From Cyathus striatus (Eukaryota; Basidiomycota; Agaricomycetes; Agaricales; Nidulariaceae): a stretch of DNA of 64,000 nt. Below the pieces are notes generated by a model, which worked only from the letters and a program-made list of their open reading frames with translations, ran no database searches and was not told where the DNA came from. Location of the stretch: contig JAOVFP010000014.1 of NCBI GenBank assembly GCA_025738555.1, forward strand, positions 2,046,001-2,110,000, written 5' to 3'. Both the position numbers and the translations under genes were made by a program. Every line of letters starts with the position of its first letter. The stretch's first letter is position 1. Shown piece after piece: positions 12,601-22,580 of this stretch.

Positions 12601-13546
12601 ATGGATAGATGCTGAGCAGCTGCAAGTTAAGTTACTTGAGATGAGAATTAGAATAATTGGTCAAGAGCATACTGACACACTCACAAACATGGCTAATTTG
12701 GCAATAATATACCATAACCTGGGAAAATGGACAGATGCAGAGAAGCTGCATAGTAAAGTACTTGAGATGAGGACCAGAATTCTAGGTGAAGAGCATCCCA
12801 GTACACTTATAAGCATGGTAGATCTGACAAGCACATATCAGAGCCAGAGGAAATGGACAGATGCTGAACAGCTGCAAATTAAGTTACTTGAGATAAGGAT
12901 TAGAATACTTGGTCAAGAGCATTCTGACACACTTATAAACATGGCTAATTTGGCAATGATATACTGCAACCAGGGAAAATGGACAGATGCAGAGAAGATA
13001 TGTAGTAAAGTACTGGAGATGAGGACCAGAATTCTAGGTGAAGAGCATCCCATTACACTTATAAGCATGGCAGAGTTAGCAAGAACTTACAGGAACAAAG
13101 GAGGATGGATAGATGCAGAGCAGCTACAGATTAAGGTATTGAAGATGAGATCCAGAATACTTGGTCAAGAACACCTTGATACACTCACAAGCATGGCAGA
13201 GTTAGCCAGCACATACCAGAGCCAAGAAAAATGGATAGATGCAGAGCAGCTGCAGATTAAGGTACTGGATATGAGGACCAGAATTCTAGGTGAAGAGCAT
13301 TCCAGTACACTCACAAGCATGGCAGATTTGGCAGGCACATATCAGATCCAGAGGAAATGGACAGATGCTGAGCAGCTGCAAGTTAAGTTACTTGAGATAA
13401 GAATTAGAATACTTGGTCAAGAGCATCCTGACACAGTCATAAACATGGCTAACTTAGCAATAACATACTGCAGTCAAAGGAAATGGACAGATGCAGAGTG
13501 GCTTCAAACTAAGGTACTGGACATGAGCACTATAATTTTTGGTTGA
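9629..13546 (+). CDS. NB-ARC/TPR NLR-like STAND protein, prematurely stopped
   Basis: Two exons, 9629-9807 and 9859-13546, flank a 51-nt GT..AG intron and join in frame to 1288 residues. The start is MACTSQNFVGQ. An alternative upstream exon from ATG 9450 to about 9518 would not join in phase as I read it. NB-ARC features: Walker A GMGGIGKT (about 40-47), Walker B LLIFDNA (about 113-119), ILITSRNP, CLPLA (194-198) and MHPLVQ (about 361-366). From about residue 498 there are about 19 TPR repeats of 42 residues with the core LGEEHPSTLTSMADLA.TY. In fungi such proteins are signal-sensing STAND ATPases proposed to act in non-self recognition; the repeats form the sensor. Neighbouring repeats are nearly identical, and a block (repeats 8-10) recurs as repeats 13-15. 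No effector domain is seen at the N-terminus. TGA 13544-13546 falls where GQEH is expected and the frame continues beyond, so the C-terminus is cut or the gene is dying. Confidence 0.75.
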
Positions 13547-13786
13547 GAGCATTGTGTTATACTCACAGCAGCCATGGAAAATCTGGCAAGTATATACAAG
13601 ACTCAAGGAAAATTAAAAGATGCAAAGCAGCTGCAGCTTCAGGTGCTGGATCTGCAAACTAGTGCTCTGGGTCAAAACAACTTGAATACTCATATAAGCC
13701 ACAGAGGCCTTGTCATAATTTACAATTCTAAAGTCAAAATGAAACAAATTATTCATCAATATCTATGTTACTTCAGAAAGCTTTAA
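13547..13786 (+). pseudogene. C-terminal TPR tail beyond the stop
   Basis: The frame of the NLR-like gene continues directly after its TGA: EHCVILTAA, then MENLASIYKTQGKLKDAKQL, a clear further TPR, to a TAA-type end at 13784-13786. This shows that the stop at 13544 is secondary, replacing the Gln or Glu of the repeat core, and not the family's natural end. About 80 residues are lost unless the stop is read through. Confidence 0.7.
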
Positions 13787-14237
13787 AATTTTAAATCACT
13801 ATCCTGCCTTTTGATTAGACTAACTATCAGTACAAGTTTTTTGGTAGTATTAACACTATCAAAATAGAACAGCATGTTTGATTAGTTTATTTAGTACATA
13901 GGGTGTAGTATTGAAAAGACAATGTAATTAATAGTAGATGTAATAATTTTCTTTTTTTTTCATTGTTACTCAGAATTCAGACTTCATATTATTGTTGATA
14001 ATTCTAATATCAGATATTAGATGTACTGGGAATTACTGACTGCATCAGTAGATATCTTGCTTGCTAATCAAGGTAATAAGGGGCATTGGGAAAGCAATGG
14101 GAAAGTTTAATAATTCAGTGTAAAAAAATACATGAGTAATATAAGGCATGCAGAATTCATATCCTCTGGCCTCTTTTCACTCTGAGAAGGACCTGCACCA
14201 ATACTATACTCTATATCCTCCATGTTGCATGATATTT
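13787..14237. other. AT-rich intergenic, nothing recognised
   Basis: AT-rich and CpG-free. It contains a T-run (13951-13961) and no frame or repeat that I recognise. It probably includes the former 3' UTR of the TPR gene. Confidence 0.4.
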
Positions 14238-14242
14238 CCTTG

Positions 14243-15024
14243 TGTTATGTGCCAATTACTTCCTGTGGGGACAAATGTGAAGGCACTCAGAAGGTGCTGG
14301 AGAACTATGATGAAAACATGAAGTGAGTTAGATATAGATGCATAAGTGGGAGTGTGGGAATGAACCATGGCTTCAGCATATGTGCTGTGCTGCCTGGGTA
14401 CTTTCTGGGTTGGTTTGTATTTCACAATGAAGAGAATCCCAGTAGAAGGGAACATTCAAGAACACAGGAGAGAGGCTTTGCCACTATACTAGGCAGCAGG
14501 AGAGAAACTTGAAGAAAAACCTGGAGCAGGTTTTGGACTTAAGAGTAGGGAGTAGTGGGACAGATTTGATATGAATGCTAAAGACTACTGCTACATGTAG
14601 AAGACTATATATACAAACTGGGAACCTGTAAGTATGGATGCAGAAGCAGAAAGCCATGTACAAGCCAAAGGGATGGATAAATGGATAAGTCTGAGCAAAG
14701 CAGAGTAGGAGTGCAAATGATGAGTTGAGAGTGGGGGGAAAAGATGGTAGCATAAACTAATCTACAGTGACCATTGTGAAATAGATAAGTAAGAATGGAA
14801 GAGAGGAGTAATAATATGATGACAATGTAAAGCAGATATAGGTGAAACTATGTATTTGAAGTATCTGAAGGAAAACCTAATGGAACCCAGATGTAAACCC
14901 AAGCAGAAACACTGGGAAGTGTAAACCTGTAATGGGTTGGGTCCAGGAACAGACCAGATATATCTGTAGGTCACATGGGTGCTTTCAGGTAGTTGGCATG
15001 ATGTAACTGGACATGGATATAACA
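14243..15024. mobile_element. Solo LTR, gypsy A family
   Basis: It begins TGTTATGT and ends ATATAACA, and is flanked on both sides by CCTTG (14238-14242 and 15025-15029), the 5-bp target duplication typical of LTR elements. It aligns along its length with the LTRs at 17876-18641 and 25981-26761 (shared blocks TGGCTTCAGC, GAGAGAAAC, GACATGGATATAAC). No internal sequence follows it, so it is a solo LTR left by LTR-LTR recombination. Confidence 0.8.
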
Positions 15025-15480
15025 CCTTGCCATCAGAGCTAGAAAGCCATAGAGAATGTCACCTTAGTTGGTAGGCCTATCACTTGAACCTGAGGTATTG
15101 CTTTGAAGTAGTGTTACCATAGCTCAGCTCAAAGCTGCTAGCCAAATGAGCTGAGCTTCTAATTCAGCTATGGCTATTTTTTGAGCAGCTCTCATTTTAG
15201 CTGGCTTAGCTGACACTTGAGCTCTTGAGCCAAACAATATTTTCAATATATTATTTACTGACATGTATTATGGTAAACATACACTTTCTCAACACTTTCT
15301 TAGACTAAAAGTCAAGCAAATGTCTTCTATAAACCTTCTATACAATTCTGTATTTGAAAAAACTTATTCCACATTTATTTAATGTGAAATACACAACTTT
15401 AACTTGAAAGTATGCTGTAATCATGGATCTAGAATCTTTGATTTGACATTACTGAACAGATAATATACATATATCCTCTA
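15025..15480. other. AT-rich, with AGCT-word block at 15119-15235
   Basis: No gene seen. 15119-15235 is dense in AGCT, GAGCTC and CAGCT palindromic words on both strands, like a short fragment of the word-satellite elements described elsewhere in the window. It is preceded by AGTGTTACCATAGC. The rest is AT-rich without recognisable content. Confidence 0.4.
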
Positions 15481-15491
15481 ATTTTATTTTA

Positions 15492-15791
15492 TTGATGTTT
15501 GATATTCTGCCAGCACTGATTCCATCCAGTCATTCTGGTAAGGTGGCAAACATGGTTGTGCCATGGGTTGAAGATCCAGTGGAGATGAGTATTGGGAGTG
15601 GCTCAGAAGTGTCAGAAGAGGTGACTGGTTCTGGAAATGAGGCAGAAGGTAGCAGGAATGTTGGAAAGGGTAAGGCTAAGGCCAAAGGTGGTTCTGAAGT
15701 GGCAGAGGAAATATGGTATAATCACATGGTGCCTTGCACAAACTACCAGCTATGGGGAACCAAGTGCTATTGCCTAAAAGAGGCAAATAGG
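15492..15791 (+). pseudogene. Cargo gene, copy 1, broken at both ends
   Basis: Encodes ALIPSSHSGKVANMVVP, a Ser/Gly/Glu-rich linker, a KGKAKAKGG basic run, and a cysteine cluster VPCTN....GTKCYCLKEANR. It is a clear paralogue of 18784-20554 (HSGKVANMVVP, then CTNCQDWGTECY). The first roughly 60 residues of copy 2 are missing. The 3' end is cut at 15791 by a satellite element, at the position where copy 2 has its splice donor. It lies to the left of minus-strand gypsy B, as copy 2 lies to the left of the gypsy A chromodomain. Function unknown. Confidence 0.65.
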
Positions 15792-16384
15792 GAGAACTTG
15801 TCACTTAGCCACATGTTTCAACTGACTATCAGAGAGTCAGTTGATAGTCAGTTGAGACTCTCTGAGAGTAGATTGAGAGTCAGGTGAGAGTAGATTGAGA
15901 TTTTTAGCCTGAAATGACAGTCAGATGAGAGTTAGATGATAAATTTTCACAAAACTCAAAACTCTCTCACTCAGGTCTCAATAGTAATCTGTGACTAGAT
16001 TGATAGGACTCTCATTAGACTATCAGTGATAGTTGTTTGTTGAATAAACAAGTTGTCAATACATTATTGGTGATCAATGTGACAAGGGAAAAAGCGTGAC
16101 ATGTTGGAAATAGTGTGACATGCTGGAAAATGTTGGAAAAGTGTGACATGTTGGAAAATGTTGGGAAAAGTGTGACATGTGTGACATGTTGGGAAAAGTG
16201 TGGCAAGTGTGATGAATATGATATGTCACGCTTTTCCAACATGTCACACTTTTTCCCACATTTGTCACACATGTCACGCTTTTTTCCCCAACATTTTCCA
16301 TCATGTCACGCTTTTTCTAACATGTCACACTTTTCCCACGCTTTTTCCAACATTTTCCAACATGTCACACTTTCACACATGTGT
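15792..16384. mobile_element. Truncated hAT-like word-satellite element (E2-type)
   Basis: The left terminus GAGAACTTGTCACTTAGCC followed by ACATGTTTCAACTGACTATC matches the left end of the element at 33978. Next come outer words GAGAGTCAGTTGA (15830-16020). Then an inner hairpin: GTGACATGTTGGAAAA-type units at 16080-16200, answered by CATGTCACACTTTTTCC-type units at 16225-16385. The right half with its terminus is missing; sequence passes directly into gypsy B integrase at about 16385. The left flank is the cargo gene and the right flank is gypsy, so the element sits at a rearrangement breakpoint. Confidence 0.65.
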
Positions 16385-17875
16385 GAATGGGAAATTCAGG
16401 TGCAGGTTTGCAACACACATTGGCAGGTGCTTGATAACATTTTGCACACTGAGTATTTTTGTCTAAAGTATTTTGTGAAGTTCCTTGAGGTTTACTGCAA
16501 AGTGCCAGGCATGAGTGGAAGTGTGATCATATTTCTGATATATTGCAAGGTTTGGGTGATAACTCTTGTTTGCACAGAACAGTGAAATTCCTGTGGTTGC
16601 ACTTGATGCATTATTGTAAGCAAATTTGGCAAGAAGTAAGAGATCACACCAATTATCCTGCTGATAGTTGCAGTAGGCTTGAAGGTATTGAACCAGAGTT
16701 TGGTTTGTGCATTCCATTTGGCTGTCACCTTCAGAATGATAACCCAAGGTGAAATGCAATGTGATGTCAAGAGCTGTACCAAGGGAATGGAAGAAATGCA
16801 ATACAAACTCAGAACCATGATTGGAAGTGATGTGTTCCAGGACTCCATGCTTGGAAAAGACATGAAGTACAAATAGGAGTGGAAGGTCAGAAGAAGAGCA
16901 TGTGGTATGAGTGGGAGTGAAGATAGACTGCTTGGAGAAATGATCCACAATAATGAGTATAGAATCATACTTGGAAGCCAATGATTTTGGAAGTTGATCT
17001 ATGAAATCCATAGAAATCAAGTGCCATGAGTGTCTGGGAACCAGAAGTTGTTTCAGGGTTCCATATGGGTGGTGGCACTGTGGTTTAGAACACATGCAAG
17101 TATTACAAGACTTACAATAGTCCTTTACAAATGTCCATATAAGTGGCCAAGTATATTCATGTCAAATTAGTTTGAGGGTCATGTTCTGTCTAAGGTGTCC
17201 TGAAAGCAAATAGTCATGTTTGTACTGTAAAACCTGAAGCTGAAGGGTTCTGGAGTCCAGAACATAGATTCAGTTGTCTAGATGAAGGAAACCATCTGGG
17301 ATTACAGTCCAATGATTCTCAGGAGTCCACATTCAGATAACTACAACCAGGTTATTAGGGAGAGCTGATAATATATCAGTATGTAACTGTTCAATGTTCA
17401 TGATAATACTAGTGTGAAGGGCAGGTACAATAAGTGAGGTTGTTTAGAGAGAAGTAATAAGCTGTTCCTGTGTGAACACTGGTTGATAGTTGTATGAATT
17501 GACCTTAGCATAGTTGCTATTCCCCTCTTTAGGGTAGATGTCCCATTGTCTAGTCAGAGCATCCAGCTTCACCCCAAGTTTTCTGGGTTGAAAGTGGATA
17601 ACTAGATTGAACTGGGAAAGATACTCAGACCATCAGGCTTGTTGTTGGGATAAGATCTTGGTTGTGGAAAAGTATTCCAAGTTTTTGTGGTCTGTGACAA
17701 CATCAATGGGTAAACTGGAACCTTCCAGGTAATGACACCAGACTTGGAACACTTTGAAGATAGCAAGCAATTCCTTGTCATGGGTGTCATAGTTTAACTT
17801 GGGAAGTGTAAAGGTTCATGAGTGGAAAGTGATAGGGTGAATCTCACTATCATCAGAAACTATAGACAAGATAGC
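16385..17875 (-). mobile_element. Gypsy B remnant: RNase H to integrase
   Basis: On the minus strand, from 17875: an RNase H part (SIVSDDSEIHPITFHS, then LNYDTHDKELLAIF, VVTDHKNLEYF) and a KEGNSNYAKVN linker. Then integrase (KDYCKSCNTC zinc-binding end, SMDFIDQLPK first catalytic Asp, HGVLEHITSNHGSEF second, GDSQMECTN with the Glu), ending at the element at 16385. It is about 90 percent like the same part of gypsy A by eye but keeps the RNase H segment that gypsy A has lost. Several stops interrupt it. Its 5' side is cut by the gypsy A LTR at 17876. Confidence 0.8.
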
Positions 17876-18641
17876 TGTTATGTACTGATTCCCTTCCTAC
17901 TGGGAAATGAATGCAAAGACACCCAGAGGGCATGGGAGAACTATAATGGAAACCTGAAGTGAGTACAGGTATGGAACATAGAGTGGGAGTGCAGAAAAGA
18001 ACTGTGGCTTCAGCTTATGTGCTGTGCTGTCTGGATATCCCCAGGGAATGGTTTATATTTCAAGAAAAATGATATAAGACAAAGGGAAATGTTCCAGAGT
18101 ATAAGACAAGGCTTCACCACTACACTAGGTAGTGGGAGAGAAACCCAGAGGAAAACCCAGAGCAGGTTTCAGAACTTAAGTGTAGGAAGAAGTGTATGAA
18201 GTTGATACCAATACTAAAGACTACCTAGTACATCTGGAAGACTATATATACTAAGTAGGAACCTGTAGGTACAAATGTAGAAGTATAATACTAAGAGAAA
18301 GTCAAAGGGATAGGTAGAATATAAAATCTGGGCAAAGCGGAGTAGGGGCACAAATGATGTGTTCAGAATGAAGAATAAGGAACTAAATTACAAAGGCCAT
18401 AATGAAACATACAGGTAGAAATGGAAGAGAGGAGTAATAGAATAATCATGTGGTGAGGCTGTCATAAGAGAAACTATGTATCCAAGATACCTGATAGAAA
18501 ACCTGATGGGTTCTGGGTATGTTCCCAGGCAGGAACATCAGGAAGTGTAAACCTGTAGCAGGTATGTTCCAGAAATGGACTGGGTATGTTGTAAGGTCAT
18601 GTGGGAACGTTGGCATGATGTATCTGGACACAGATATAACA
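17876..18641 (-). mobile_element. Gypsy A 3' LTR
   Basis: Starts TGTTATGTAC and ends GATATAACA. To its right, read on the minus strand, CCTAAAAGGGGGATAC abuts the LTR. That is a polypurine tract and fixes this as the 3' LTR of a minus-strand element. It abuts gypsy B RNase H on the left. Confidence 0.75.
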
Positions 18642-18783
18642 GTATCCCCCTTTTAGGACCAAGCCCATGAGGTCATACTGCCTGTGAGAAGATATAACTA
18701 AAAATAATATGAGAAATCCTATTGATCAGTGAATGTTCAAATAAGAGAACATATGCACATCTGGTTCCTTTCTAACCCCCATC

Positions 18784-20554
18784 ATGGATAAGAGTATCAC
18801 TCCAGCAAATATTTCTTCAGAGGAGTTTTCTGCTTTCCTAGCCTTTTGTGTGGCTAACCAGCAGGTAAAAAATTTGACTCTGGCCTCCTGGAGTAGTTCT
18901 GGAAAGCCAAGACCAAGGCTGAGGCCAGTAAATCTGGATCCTAGATGCAAGAATGTCACATACATTGATGTTCCACTGGCACTGATCCCATCTGTCCATT
19001 CTGGTAAGGTGGCAAACATGGTTGTGCCACAGGTTGAAAATCTGATGGAGATGAGTGTTGGGAGTGGGTTGGAAGCATCAGGAGAGGTGGCAGGATCTGG
19101 ATATGAGGTGGAAAGTGGAGGGAACATTGACAAAGGCAAGGATAAAGGTAAAGGTAACTCTGGGGAGCCAAAGGAATGACAATACCCTCATACTGTTCCC
19201 TGCACAAACTGTCAGGATTGCAGTAATTTACACTCCCCCAAGAGGTCTGTACGGATCTGTATGGAATCCGCACAGAATCCGAAAATTCTGTACGGATCCA
19301 TGCGGATTCCGTGAAGATCCACACAGACCCACACAGACCTGCACAGATACCATACAGAACCTATATAGTGGCTATTATTATTATTAGAGGTGATTATTCT
19401 ATATGGATTCAATACATATTCTGCATGGATTCTGTGTGGATTCATGCATTGCTGCCTTGTCACAGGTGTCAAGTGTGACACTACATGAAATCTGTGATAC
19501 ACTCAATATATAGTATCATGCTCAATGCATAGTGTCATGCTTAATGTATAGTATCACACTCAATGCATAGTGTCACACTCAACACTTAGTGTCATGCTTA
19601 ATGTATAGTGTCACACTCAACACTTAGTATCACACTTAATGTATAGTTTCATGCTTAATGCATAGTGTCACACTCAACACTTAGTATCACACTCAATGCA
19701 TAGTGTCATGCTTAATGCAGAGTGTCACACTCAACCCTTAGTGTCACACTCAACCCTTAGTGTCACACTCAACCCTTAGTGTCACACTCAACCCTTAGTG
19801 TCACACTCAACCCTTAGTGTCACACTCAACACTTAGTGTCACACTTAATGCATAGTGTCACACTCAATGCTTAGTGTCACACTTAATACTTAGTATCATG
19901 CTTAACACTTAGTGTCACACTCAACACTTAGTATCATGCTTAACCCTTTAGTGTCACACTCAACCCTTAGTGTCACACTTAAACCTTAGTGTCACGCTTA
20001 ATGGAGAGTGTCACACTTAGTGCTTAGTATCACACAATTTTCTATTCTAATTTTCTATAAGGAAATAAGTATAATAAGATTCTGTACAGAATTTTTCAGG
20101 TCTGTAATGTGGAATTCTGTGGAATCTGTATGGAATTTTTGATTCTGTGTGGAATCTGTGCAGAATCTGTACAGACCCAAAAAAACCTCTGCCAAAAAGA
20201 AAAAAATCTGTGCAGATTCTGCACAGATTCTGAAAATTCCATACAGATTCCACATGGATCCATACAGAACACCTGGCTAAGTGTAAAGAGCTCCAGGATT
20301 GGGGAACTGAGTGTTACTGACTAAGGGAGTCGAACAGGTGAGTAAATCATGATTATTGGTCAGGCAAACTTGGTAAGTTGTCCCAAGTCATTGCTGAAGT
20401 GTCCAAGCACATTGTCCATGTTTCCAACATTGAAACCCTGCTCATGGAACACCTCCAGGATCTGGATGCATATGAGGAAGTTGTGACAGGTTCCAGGATT
20501 GCATTGGAAGGTGAAGTAGTAGCTCAGGTTGAGTTGCAGATGCAGAGGGAGTGA
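18784..20554 (+). pseudogene. Cargo gene, copy 2, antisense inside gypsy A
   Basis: A plus-strand gene beginning MDKSITPANISSEEFSAFLA at 18784. Then ANQQVKNLTLASW, HSGKVANMVVPQVE, a Gly/Ser/Glu linker, a KGKDKGKGN basic stretch, and the cysteine cluster CTNCQDWGTECY. It is split by a 1073-bp element after CAGGATTG (19220) and resumes at 20294. A likely donor AG/GTGAG lies at about 20338. After it comes a helical part (KLSQVIAEVSKHIVHVSN, ETLLMEHLQDLDAYEE) ending at 20552-20554. Two in-frame TGAs disrupt it (19177-19179 after EPKE, and one after TECY). It lies between the gypsy A chromodomain and purine tract, opposite in sense to pol. The family is not recognised; the C-terminus looks coiled-coil. 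Confidence 0.6.
19221..20293. mobile_element. hAT-like word-satellite element E1 (1073 bp)
   Basis: Flanked by the 8-bp direct repeat CAGGATTG (19213-19220 and 20294-20301). The left end is CAGTAATTTACACTCCCCCA, the right end (inward) GAGCTCTTTACACTTAGCCA. Outer parts are CTGTACGGATC / GAATCCGCACAG words; the core (19490-20030) is a minisatellite of about 20 bp, TGTCACACTCAACACTTAG. No coding capacity. The paralogous gene at 15745-15760 shows the empty site (CAGCTATGGGG in place of CAGGATTG..CAGGATTGGGG), which supports insertion with an 8-bp duplication, as in hAT (and Zisupton) transposons. Confidence 0.85.
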
Positions 20555-20666
20555 TGGAAATGATTGTAACACATTACCAAAGAATTATTATACTTGTATC
20601 TTGCTTTTTGCTTGTTATTCATTGTTTTTGGTTTTTGTATAAGGTGAAATTGCAAGCAGATAATAA

Positions 20667-20939
20667 TGTCAGAAGTAACAAGGATAGAAGAGGGTGAATG
20701 GAGAGAATAGAGAATAATAGAGGAGCAAAGACTCAAACACAGACACAGACACAGACACAAAATAGGGAGGAAACATGTTGACAACTACCAAGTTACAGAG
20801 TGTATATATACTGAGACTGTCTACCAAAGTCCAACCAAGGTCCATGTAACTAAGGTAACAGACAGCTGTCAATTTGTCAATTAGGACAGGTGACAAGTGA
20901 CAGCTGTCAAAGAAGCTGTGCAACCCAGAATATCTAACA
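20667..20939. mobile_element. Solo LTR, family D (273 bp)
   Basis: TGTCAGAAGTAACAAGGATA ... CCCAGAATATCTAACA, flanked by AATAA on both sides (20662-20666, 20940-20944). Related copies lie at 55273-55543 and 63771-63985. A GACACA repeat run sits at 20736-20760. It is inserted in the 3' part of gypsy A, between the cargo gene and the chromodomain. Confidence 0.8.
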
Positions 20940-20954
20940 AATAAGTAATGTGGA

Positions 20955-22580
20955 AGTTAAGAAATAGAAGTAGGGCCGGGCTTATCCGGATAGTGGGAGT
21001 GGAACTCTTTGATGATATCCATAGCATGTTCCAGTTCCATGGCTGGAAGCCATGAAAACTCTTGCCAGCATACATAGTACCTCAGTTTGCAATGCAAACA
21101 ATGATCCAGTTTTTAGTCCAATATTTCCCAGACCTTGTATTCAATATCACCATCAACCTGGACAGGTGGTGGTGGTGGGATAATATGATCTGGGATAATA
21201 TTTTCAGTATTGGGTTCAAGCATGGATACATGGAATACTGGGTGGACTGCATAAAACTGTTCTGGAAGGTGCAAGGTATGCAAATGCAATCTGGCAAGTG
21301 CAATGACTTCAAAAGGTCCTAGGAACTTATCTGCAAGTTTTCAGGATGGCTGGGTTGTCTGGAAGTACTCAGCTTTAACATATACCTTTGTTCTGATGGG
21401 GAATGCAGGTGTGGGTTTGCAACACACATTGGCAGGTGCTTGATAATGTTTCTGCACACTGAGTATTTCGGTCTGAAGCACCTTGTGAAGTTCCTTGAGG
21501 TTTACAGCAAAGTGCCTGGCATGAGCAGAAGTAAGATCACGTTCTGGATGTATCACAAGGTTTAGGTGATAACCCTTGTTTGCATAGAACAGTGAAATTC
21601 CTGTGGTTATGCTCAGTGCATTATTGTAAGCAAATTCAGCAAGAGGTAGGAGATCACACCAGTTATTCTGTTGGTAGTTGCAGTAGGCTTGAAGGTATTG
21701 TTCCAGAGTTTGGTTGGTGCATTCCGTTTGGCTGTTGCCTTCAGGATGATAACCTGAGGTGAAATGTAAAGTAATGTTGAGGGCCATACTGAGGGAATGG
21801 AAGAAATGTGATACAAACTCAGAACCATGATTGGAAGTGATGTGTTCTGGGACTCCGTGCTTGGAAAAGACATGAAGTACAAATAGAAGCACAAGGTCAG
21901 AAGAAGAGCATGTGGTATGAGTGGGAATGAAGATAGACTGCTTGGAGAAATGATCCACAATAATGAGTATAGAATCATACTTGGAAGCTGAAGATTTTGG
22001 AAGTTGATCTATGAAATCCATAGAAATTGAGTGCCATGGGCATCCAGGAACCAGAAGTTGTTTCAGGGTTCTGTATGGGCAGTGGCGCTGTGGTTTAGAA
22101 TGCATGCAAGTATTACAAGACTTACAATAGTCCTTTACAAATGTCCATATAAGTGGCCAAGTATATTCATGTCAAATTAGCTCAAGGGTCTTGTTCTGTC
22201 CAAGGTGTCCTGAAAGTGGATGGTCATGTTTGTACTGTAAAACCCAAAGCTGAAGGGTTCTGGAGTCTGGAACATAGATCTGGTTATCTAGATGGAGGAA
22301 ACCATCTGGGGTTACAGTCCAATGATTCTTGGGAGTCCACATTTGGATAGCTGCAACCGGGTCATTAAGGAGAGCTGATAATATATCAGTATGTAACTGT
22401 TTAATGTCCATGATAATACTAGCACAAAGAGCAGGTACAATAAGTGAAGTTGCTCAGAGAGAAGTAATAAGCTGTGCCTGGGTGAACACTGGATGATAGT
22501 TATATGGATTGACCTTAGTGTAGTCACTATCCCCCTCTTTAGGGTGAACAACTATGTTGGAATAGTTGTATATAAAACAC
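20955..22580 (-). pseudogene. Gypsy A integrase and chromodomain
   Basis: Read leftward from 22580: KEGDSDYTKVNPYNY linker, KDYCKSCNTC zinc-binding end, SMDFIDQLPK (Asp 1), VPEHITSNHGSEFVSHF (Asp 2 replaced by Asn), GNSQTECTN (Glu). Then a GPY/F-like segment and, near 21170-21000, a chromodomain (EYKVWEILDSKL, LRYYVCWQEFSW, ELEHAMDIIKEFHSHYPDKP). A TGA follows QTTQPS at 21341-21343, and another follows TLELI near 22172. The chromodomain would have targeted integration to heterochromatin. Confidence 0.75.

Noticed and set aside
16074..16304. Candidate small proteins in the hairpin region
   Set aside because: Both strands code similar His/Phe/Ser/Met repeats because the DNA is a foldback of TGTCACACTTTTTCC words.
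19490..20030. CRISPR-like regular array
   Set aside because: No alternating repeat/spacer with unique spacers; it is a minisatellite with about 20-bp units in a eukaryotic transposon.
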